From Megalobrama amblycephala (lineage: Eukaryota; Chordata; Actinopteri; Cypriniformes; Xenocyprididae): 64,000 nucleotides of DNA. The stretch spans positions 40,710,243 through 40,774,242 of the forward strand of contig NC_063044.1 in the NCBI RefSeq assembly GCF_018812025.1, written 5' to 3'. Position 1 is the stretch's first letter; each line of letters starts with the position of its first letter. The notes under the pieces were generated by a model. The model saw nothing but the letters and a program-made list of their open reading frames with translations, was not told the DNA's origin and did not search any database. Of the stretch, positions 35,403-64,000 are shown piece after piece. The translations under genes were made by a program, and so were the position numbers.

Positions 35403-35669
35403 GTTTCTTTAAACCTGAAATAAAAAATGTATCACAGATTTCACAAAAATATTATTTTAACTGTTTTTAACATTGATAGTAAGAAATGTTTTTTGAGCAG
35501 AATGATTTCTGAAGAATCACGTGACACTGAAGACTGGAGTAAATTCAGCTTTGCAATAAATGACATTTTAATTACATTTAAATTACATTTTTTACAGTAT
35601 TTTATTGTTTTGTGATCAAATAAATGCAGCCTTGGTGAGCAAACATAAGAGATTTCTTTAGAAAACAGT
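35403..35669 (+). repeat. Dispersed repeat fragment, copy 2 of a tandem pair
   Basis: Second copy of 34951-35207, with small insertions such as attacatttaa near 35570. It ends about 145 bp before the first coding exon of tmem184a. Confidence 0.6.
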
Positions 35670-35813
35670 AAAAAAAAAAAAAAAAATCTTACTGAACTCA
35701 AACAGTAGTGTATAAAGGAGTAAGTGAAAGATATAATAAATATTTATAACTGCTATAATATCATTTGGTTTTAATTCAATTTTGAAAATTTCTTACTTTC
35801 TTTTCCCCCACAG

Positions 35814-57770
<21,957 letters not shown>

Positions 57771-58907
57771 TGCCCCTTCTGTCCCGATCTTTCTATTTAT
57801 TTAATCCGAAACGAATTTGACTCTTTCTAACTTTAATAAGGACACTAATCATGTAAATCAGCTCATGATTTTTAAAAAGAGAGCTCATAAAAGGGATCTG
57901 GACAGTTTCCTGACAAGGAATGACAGTAGACAGGGTCAGGTAGGGGTTGTTTTGTTTTCTTTGTTGTAGTCCTGAGCTCATCCTGTATTGGGGGTTGAAC
58001 TGGCCCTGTAGAGAAGAATCCCCTTCTCTTCTCCAAACTGTTCTGAGGCATGGCTGATAAACATGAGGCATGGGGAGTCATTCAAATGGAATGAATCAGG
58101 GACCGACACTTTAGAGAGCCATTCTTGCATCTGGTCGATTGAAGTATTTGCTCAGCAGCTCTCTGCTGGGTCTCAGGACGAATTGAACCTGCTCTCAAAG
58201 ATGCCCTGGCACTTCAAACTGTTGTCTGCAGCTCTTTGAAACCTTTGCATCAATCATGCCACACGGACAAAGTGGGGGACTGAGCACTGCCCCTGTTTGA
58301 TTTGGAGGTTCATTAATTTTCACACCAGGCTTTCAAAGTGTGAGATCTGATGCAAAAAGGCGAGTCTCAGCCGCCATCACGTAATTTAATTGCAAATAAT
58401 GTGTTTTCAGCCATTGTTTGGTTGGTTAAAGCTTTAATGTCTGACATCTTAAGTGTATAGTGGCACAAGTGTTACCGTTAATTTGTTGATGTTAAATTAT
58501 GGTGTTTAGTTCTCTACTGTTTTAATTTTTTTAAGGGTGTTTTGTTCACCTCTTTAATGGTTTGCCTAAATCATTTGTAAACAGTCCAAGATGAAATGTA
58601 TGTAGTTAAGAATCATGCAAAGCTATGGAAATGTTTATTAACTACTTGTCACCACAAAGCGAGTCCTTGTCAGCGATTTCTAAACAGAACTTAAAGTCTT
58701 CAAAGCCCTGTCTTTTGAAGTTTCTGAGTGTACCCCTTGTTTTGGCTGGATACAGAATTGTTTTCAAGATGTTCACTGATGTATTTGCTAATCTAACTTT
58801 GTAAACCCAGTGGTTCATTTGATCATGTTTTGCAAATAATATAAAACTTATGGACTTCAAAATGTAACTCTTATGTGATTGAGTTGTTCTCTTCACTTTG
58901 TAGACAA

Positions 58908-58913
58908 AATAAA
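58908..58913 (+). terminator. Candidate polyadenylation signal, tmem184a
   Basis: AATAAA followed by a T/GT-rich stretch (cttcgttttgtctttaaatt). Confidence 0.55.
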
Positions 58914-59168
58914 TGGACTTCGTTTTGTCTTTAAATTAGCCCTCTTTGTTAAACAATGGTTAGGAGGCAGCATTATGCGAGTATGACTTGTGCCAATGGT
59001 TGCTGCCTTATAGCTGTGGATGAAGGAAATGATGTGTATATAAGAATACTGTGTGACTCAAGAGTATGATATTTAGGCCTAGTCATCTCTAAACAGATAC
59101 AATATCCGTTTTCAGTATGTTATCTACCTGTACAGTTGGTTTTGTTGACGAAATCTGTTCTCAAAGGA

Positions 59169-59174
59169 AATAAA
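59169..59174 (+). terminator. Candidate distal polyadenylation signal, tmem184a
   Basis: AATAAA followed within about 25 bp by a T-rich stretch (gatttgtttctttttttgat). Confidence 0.55.
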
Positions 59175-59259
59175 TGATGAAAGGGAGTGAGATTTGTTTC
59201 TTTTTTTGATGTAACACCAAAGAAGACTTCTGATTCAAACAAGATTACATGAGAAAAGC

Positions 59260-59265
59260 TTTATT
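59260..59265 (-). terminator. Candidate polyadenylation signal, mafk
   Basis: TTTATT on + is AATAAA on -. It would end mafk transcripts near 59240, about 50 bp from the distal tmem184a end. Confidence 0.5.
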
Positions 59266-59550
59266 TAAAAGTACAAAACAAACACTGCAGACTTTGTACA
59301 GGAATAATTTACCACCTCAAATTTAGCCAGAATGGAAAAAAACAGAATGATTTCATTTGTACATGAGGGTAGTTCATTGAAAAGAAAACAAATGAATGTA
59401 AATAAAATAATTTAGATGATGAAAATAAAAACAAACAAAATAAATATCAAAGATCAATGTGATACAAGCAGATTAATGATGAGAATCATGAATATGATTA
59501 ATCTAAGCCTAGTTTTTGCTGCCTTTCATGGTGTCCGTATTTACAATGGC

Positions 59551-59554
<4 letters not shown>

Positions 59555-59611
<57 letters not shown>
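59555..59611. repeat. (TA)n microsatellite
   Basis: About 56 bp of TA. The open frames across it (on both strands) are artefacts. Confidence 0.9.
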
Positions 59612-59612
<1 letters not shown>

Positions 59613-61494
59613 CACAATAATTACGCCCACAAGACCGATCAAACAGGCAAATGTGTTCAACGTGGTTGCACATGGAAATAAGATTTTAAAAAAACAACCA
59701 CACCCATTCATACAGTACTTAAATGTTGACAAGCTCAATGTTAAAGGCACTATTGTAACTACAAATAACATGACTACTTCCCCTAATACCTTACAGTTTC
59801 ATCTTAACATTGACAAATATAAAGTAATAATTTGGAGCAGCATACTTTATATGTCATGGAGTTACTCTAAGATTCTTATAGGCAAGTGTGTGTTTAAAAA
59901 GCACTGGTTAAAAATCCTATGTGCGTTCATGGTAAATAGCTTTTAAGGACTGACTGAGCACATATTATATACTTTGAAAAATAGATATATTCATATGTAA
60001 AATATAGAATAATTTATCCTATTCAGCCCAAAAGGACACATACAGCATACATAGAATAATTATTAAAAGTACCCACTTAGTTTAAAGACCTAGATCTAAC
60101 TGTGTTAGGAGGAACGTTTACTGCACTGAACTGCTTCAGAATAGGGAAATGTCTACAGGCCTCGGTCACAAGACGACCTGTAATGCCTCCGATTTTGTTT
60201 TTAATCTAATTAAATCTACACAGATATAACTAACTGGCCAAAAAACACTGGCATCCCTGTAAAATTACAGATCAGTTTTGTGACGGCATGTTCTTTTCTT
60301 ATTAGTCTGAATTAGGGCATTACGATCTGGTTACTACTGGAGGGTGTAGTTTTGTTTAAATCGCAATATAAATTCAAAGAATAAATGAAGTGTATTTTAA
60401 AGAAACACACAGATGAGTTGTGGCTTTGGTGGCAGCTGAAATGAACACAAAGCGAAACAGCAATGCCTCAATAGTCCAAGAAATGAAAGAGAAGATCTTG
60501 GTGTCATCAGCATTCAATCACAGCATTTTGAAACATAAAGAAATACAGATCACCACCAGATGTCAGTGTAAAGCACAGAAAAAGCTGTTTTGTCAAGTTC
60601 TCTTTACAAAAAAGAAAAAAACATGTCACTGTATATAGTCTAATTTAGTAAAGAAGAAGTGACATGTAGCACTTCCTATCAAGGGAACTGAATTCTGATC
60701 AATTCTAATATTATGTAATGCATTAGGTATCTTAGATGGAAAATCAGTTGGCCACAAGATAACAAATGGGAAATTTCTGGGCCCTCTAAACGGATGTGTG
60801 GCCTAAAAGGAAAGTAGAGACAGCAATTTAAAAAAACCCAAACGTCCCAAAAAAAAGAGGATCTACCAACCAGAGCTGTGGTCACATTTAAAAGAACTGC
60901 ACAGGACACTTTCAGAAACAGGTCTTGACATAGTTTGAAATGCTGACCGTAGGTTTAACTTTTCAAATCCATAAACAATGCCAAATAAATGATGAATACT
61001 GAAATTACATGCTCCTAAAATCTGCACTGTTAAAATAAATATATAGCATCAATTCACCATAAAAACGAATAGTGTGTTGAGTTTATGCACATAAAGGAAG
61101 TTTAGAGCTAACGCAAATGTTGGACGTCTGAACTGAAATCAGTTAAATAAACCACTGAAATGAAAGACAATTGCAACAATCACACCAGTCTAAAGGTATT
61201 TCAATGTCCTGGATACATATAAGACAATGGGAAACGTCAGATTTAGATCATGTTTGGGCATAAAGAAACACTTGTGGATATATAAAAATGCTAAAAGCAC
61301 AACAGTAGCCCAGAGAGCTGGAGCTATTAGTGGGCTTCCCAGCAGCACAATACACACCTAATGCTTCCTGCAGTGGTGGAAGGGCTCACAGAAACAGTCA
61401 TAGCCACTCAGGTAAGAGACAATCCTGATTTCAGCCATCTTAATTTTATGCCAGGTCAGTTTCGCTGAATATGAATGCTAAGCTATTAGGCTTG

Positions 61495-61630
61495 CTCGAC
61501 TTGAAGCAGCGCTGCATATTAGACCGATAGGTGTATGACATCGAGAGCGATTAGAGAGCAAACGGCTCTGTTTGCGTTTGAAATGTCGATCGGTCTTGAA
61601 GCGCCGCTTCAAGTCGAAACAAACCCTAAT
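61495..61630. repeat. Small foldback MITE
   Basis: attaggcttgctcgacttga and, inverted, attagggtttgtttcgactt plus gaagcggcgct: complementary ends over about 35 bp in a 136-bp unit, within the probable mafk 3' UTR. Confidence 0.7.
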
Positions 61631-62519
61631 GTCTTTTGAACTGGTTTAAGGACACCAGGATTCTCCTTACCCAAGAGTCTGTGTCGAAATATATCAAATA
61701 CTTGCATTTTATATACATTTTATCAGGGTTACCAACACCGGCAGTGGCACCTTTCGTGACTTAGCAGTAGGAATGCTTTCTGAGGGACGGAATTTTATAT
61801 ACAAAGTTGGGAGCTTCAGTTTCACGTTATTTGTTAAGCTTAAGGCTGTTAACTCAGTTCTGTAATATACAGGTTATTGTTAAACTTTTTTGTTTGCAAG
61901 ACAGCTCCTGTTATTACTATATCCAATATGGATTACCTACCATTTTATGGTGTCGTATAGAGACAGGTCAGGAAAAACGGTGTATCTTTGAGATAAATGA
62001 CAACACAGATGTGCCGGATAGTCAACATTTATACTAACTAACCTCTTAATAAAACAAATATAATCATTAAAACACCATGAAGTGCCCTTTTCTAGAAACT
62101 CAGTTAATCTGTAATTTCAGTCTTGAATATTTACATACGTCAGTCTGCTTTACAAGTGCTTTATAGTATTAGACTGTAATTTAACAGTAAAAATAAGTGC
62201 CGTTTTCCCCATTTGGGATTCGTATGTTTAAACTGCTGACTAAGAGAGGATTGGCTCATTTCCAATTGGATAATTTTCTCTGTTTATCAGTAATGTAAGG
62301 CTTCAGGATAACATCATTCTCAACTTTGGACTGTGCTGGTCACACCTGATTTTTGACCAGGATCACAAGTGCTGGTCTTTCACAATGACTGATATCATTT
62401 TATAGTGATGTGTTATGAGATTATTCCAATGTATTTCATGATATCATCACATAAACTGTCTTTCTCAAAAAGAAAAATGTATATATATATAGCATTTAAA
62501 TGTGGTCGGAATTATTTTT

Positions 62520-62950
62520 GGTTATTATTGGTTTTGAAAGACATCTCTTACGTTCATCAAGAATGCATTTATTTGATGAAAAATACAGTAAAAGCTGTAA
62601 TGTTGTGAAATGTTCTTACAATGCTTTCTATTTGAATACATTTTAAAATGTAATTTATTTCTGTGAATTTTCAGCATCATTACTCCAGTCTTCAGTGTCA
62701 CATGATCCTTCAGAAATCATTTTATTATGATGATTTGATGCTCAATAAACATTTATTATTACTATCAATGCTGGAAAAGTTGTGCTGCTTAATATTTTTT
62801 GTGGAAATTGTGATACATTTTTTTCAGTATCCAGAATATAAAGTTCAAAAGAACAGCATTTATTTGAAACTATTTTGTAACATTATGGATGTCTTTACTG
62901 TTACTTTTCATCAGTTGAATGCATTCTTGCTGAATAAAAAGTATTAATTT
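62520..62950 (+). repeat. Dispersed cyprinid repeat, nearly complete
   Basis: tttgaaagacatctcttacg, cacatgatccttcagaaatc, aagttcaaaagaacagcatt and cattcttgctgaataaaaag in order. The best copy in the window of the family at 28775, 34951, 35403, 36925 and 45555. It is antisense to mafk. Confidence 0.7.
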
Positions 62951-62960
62951 TTTAAAAGAA

Positions 62961-62965
<5 letters not shown>

Positions 62966-63019
<54 letters not shown>
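62966..63019. repeat. (TA)n microsatellite
   Basis: About 54 bp of AT units directly after the A-rich tail of the dispersed repeat. Confidence 0.9.
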
Positions 63020-63024
<5 letters not shown>

Positions 63025-63434
63025 ATGATACTTATATTAGTTTCTGATGCATATGCAGTATGTCACAGGCATCAGTGCTGCCATGGCAGGTTAAGTCAAG
63101 TACTATCTCACACTTAAATAACAAGTGCTCATCTCTGCTAAATCTCAGCCTGTGTTGAAGTGGAAAGAACGGTCAGTGTGCCCTGCCGGTGCCGGAGTTT
63201 ATAGCACAGTGCACAGACAAAATAGATGTGTTTTTCTATGTATGTATGTGTGTTTTGAGAGAGAAATGAAAATAGATGCAGCCTGTTGTAGTCACGCAGA
63301 TTAAGGCCTCCACCCTCCCCTCAGTCTGACCACTGAGCATCCTCTCAGTGTGGGTCGAGCGGTGGCCCGCGGGCCAGTTTAGGTTCAGAGCCGGATTGGA
63401 CCAGAAGAAGCTGGGCAGGCACTGTCAATCAGCA

Positions 63435-63863
63435 CTACGAGGGTGCTGAAAAGGGGGCGGAGCTGGGGCTGTGATTGGCAGACTTGACAATTGTGATGAC
63501 ACTGGTGGTGGCCACCTTACCGGTAGGCCCGCGGGTGACAGTCCGGGCGAAGCACTGCAGGGCCTCGTACTTAGCACGAAGCGCATCCAGCTCCAGTCGC
63601 ATACTGGCGTTTTCACGAGCCAGCTTGTCCACTTCTTGTTGCAGCTCTATTTTTTGCCGTTCGAGCTCCTCCTTCTGTGTGACGCGCTTGATGCGGCAGC
63701 TGGCAGCATAACCGCGGTTCTTTAGCGTGCGTCGCCGCTGCTTCAGCCGGACCACGTCTTCCTTGGTCAACCCGCGCAGGTGCTGGTTGAGCTCCCGCAC
63801 CGACATGGCCACCAGCTCATCATCACTGAGTGCCGGGGCATTCTCACCCGCCTCCTTCTTTAC
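63435..63863 (-). CDS. mafk: Small Maf bZIP transcription factor, last coding exon (partial gene)
   Basis: Small Maf proteins bind MARE/ARE sites as homodimers (repressing, since they lack an activation domain) or as partners of NFE2, NRF and BACH proteins in the nucleus. This exon encodes 142 residues: [20 protein letters not shown], the extended homology region ([20 protein letters not shown]), the basic region ([18 protein letters not shown], with the Maf-specific Tyr), a leucine zipper (about residues 60-100 of the exon) and the conserved tail [18 protein letters not shown] at the start fits the small-Maf SUMO-acceptor motif. The minus-strand acceptor tggctcag precedes V; an ATG nine codons' worth of bases upstream, inside the intron, is not the start. 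The first coding exon lies beyond 64000. [14 protein letters not shown] and SAPFSA match MAFK best. tmem184a beside it also favours MAFK over MAFF and MAFG. Confidence 0.9.
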   Translation of the reverse strand, partial: VKKEAGENAPALSDDELVAMSVRELNQHLRGLTKEDVVRLKQRRRTLKNRGYAASCRIKRVTQKEELERQKIELQQEVDKLARENASMRLELDALRAKYEALQCFARTVTRGPTGKVATTSVITIVKSANHSPSSAPFSAPS

Positions 63864-64000
63864 CTGAGCCACAGAACAGAGAGTTGCTGTCAGTTTTCAC
63901 CTTGCAAGTGTCAATAGAGGGGGGAAAAAAATTACTCAGTAAATATATTACCATTCAAAAGTTTGGGCAATGTAAGATTTTTTTTTTCTTCTTTTAATTA
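63864..64000 (-). other. mafk: mafk intron (partial)
   Basis: Acceptor AG on - at 63864-63865, preceded by a pyrimidine-rich ctctctgttctgtgg. No further exon before the edge. Confidence 0.7.

Larger units (their letters stand above)
57771..59195 (+). other. tmem184a: tmem184a 3' UTR
   Basis: Unique, repeat-poor sequence with two AATAAA signals, at 58908-58913 and 59169-59174, giving UTRs of about 1.2 or 1.4 kb. Actual cleavage sites are not known. Confidence 0.6.
59240..63434 (-). other. mafk: Probable mafk 3' UTR (about 4.2 kb)
   Basis: From the mafk stop to the minus-strand AATAAA there is no other gene on either strand. The span is mostly unique, with a TA microsatellite (59557-59611), a small foldback MITE (61495-61630), a dispersed repeat (62520-62950) and a second TA tract. 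A long 3' UTR is usual for small Maf genes. The extent here is inferred, not observed. Confidence 0.45.

Noticed and set aside
59416..59946. A 176-codon open frame
   Set aside because: It runs through a TA microsatellite and the probable mafk 3' UTR, with no protein similarity and low-complexity IYIYIY.
63435..63872. Reading the mafk exon as starting at an ATG (MAQVKKE..)
   Set aside because: The ATG-GCT-CAG lies over the splice acceptor (ggctcag|GTAAAG). Small Maf genes have an intron exactly before VK.E, and the initiator exon is upstream, beyond the window.

Overview
The window is nuclear DNA of a teleost fish, very probably a cyprinid (carp, goldfish or zebrafish group). Support comes from compact vertebrate-type exons with GT..AG introns, and from a dense load of repeat families typical of cyprinid genomes: TTAA-flanked foldback MITEs, hAT and Tc1-like elements, and long AT microsatellites. 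The species cannot be fixed from the sequence alone. There is no sign of bacterial genes, operons or CRISPR arrays.

Three host genes are recognisable, all in the right half. psmg3 (proteasome assembly chaperone 3) is on + at 31400-31858, with two coding exons and a probable upstream non-coding exon. tmem184a is on + at 35814-57770, with eight coding exons that join in frame to a 426-residue membrane protein. The last coding exon of a small Maf transcription factor, best called mafk, is on - at 63435-63863; its first coding exon lies beyond the right edge. As I recall it, psmg3 - tmem184a - mafk is the gene order of human 7p22.3. Together with residue matches this favours TMEM184A/MAFK over the paralogous pair TMEM184B/MAFF. 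tmem184a and mafk point at each other, and their candidate polyadenylation signals lie less than 100 bp apart near 59.2 kb.

The left 30 kb (1-30.8 kb) has no convincing host coding exon. It alternates repeat nests with long unique stretches (about 3.9-5.8, 7.4-9.5, 11.4-13.5, 15.8-16.6 and 22.8-23.6 kb) that could hold conserved non-coding or regulatory DNA. By synteny the next gene to the left could be elfn1, but nothing here proves that. The introns of tmem184a and the flanks of psmg3 are packed with transposons.

The most striking structure is a set of about 16 repeats of several unrelated-looking families that all end in AGG or AGC next to TTAA. Many are long palindromes and many are inserted into one another. 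This suggests repeated use of one TTAA-specific (piggyBac-like) integration machinery, although no such transposase is encoded in the window. Other dated insertions include a 690-bp solo LTR with CGGA duplications inside one foldback, two hAT elements with imperfect 8-bp duplications, and a defective Tc1-like transposon with a DD34E spacing but a nonsense codon and an internal deletion.
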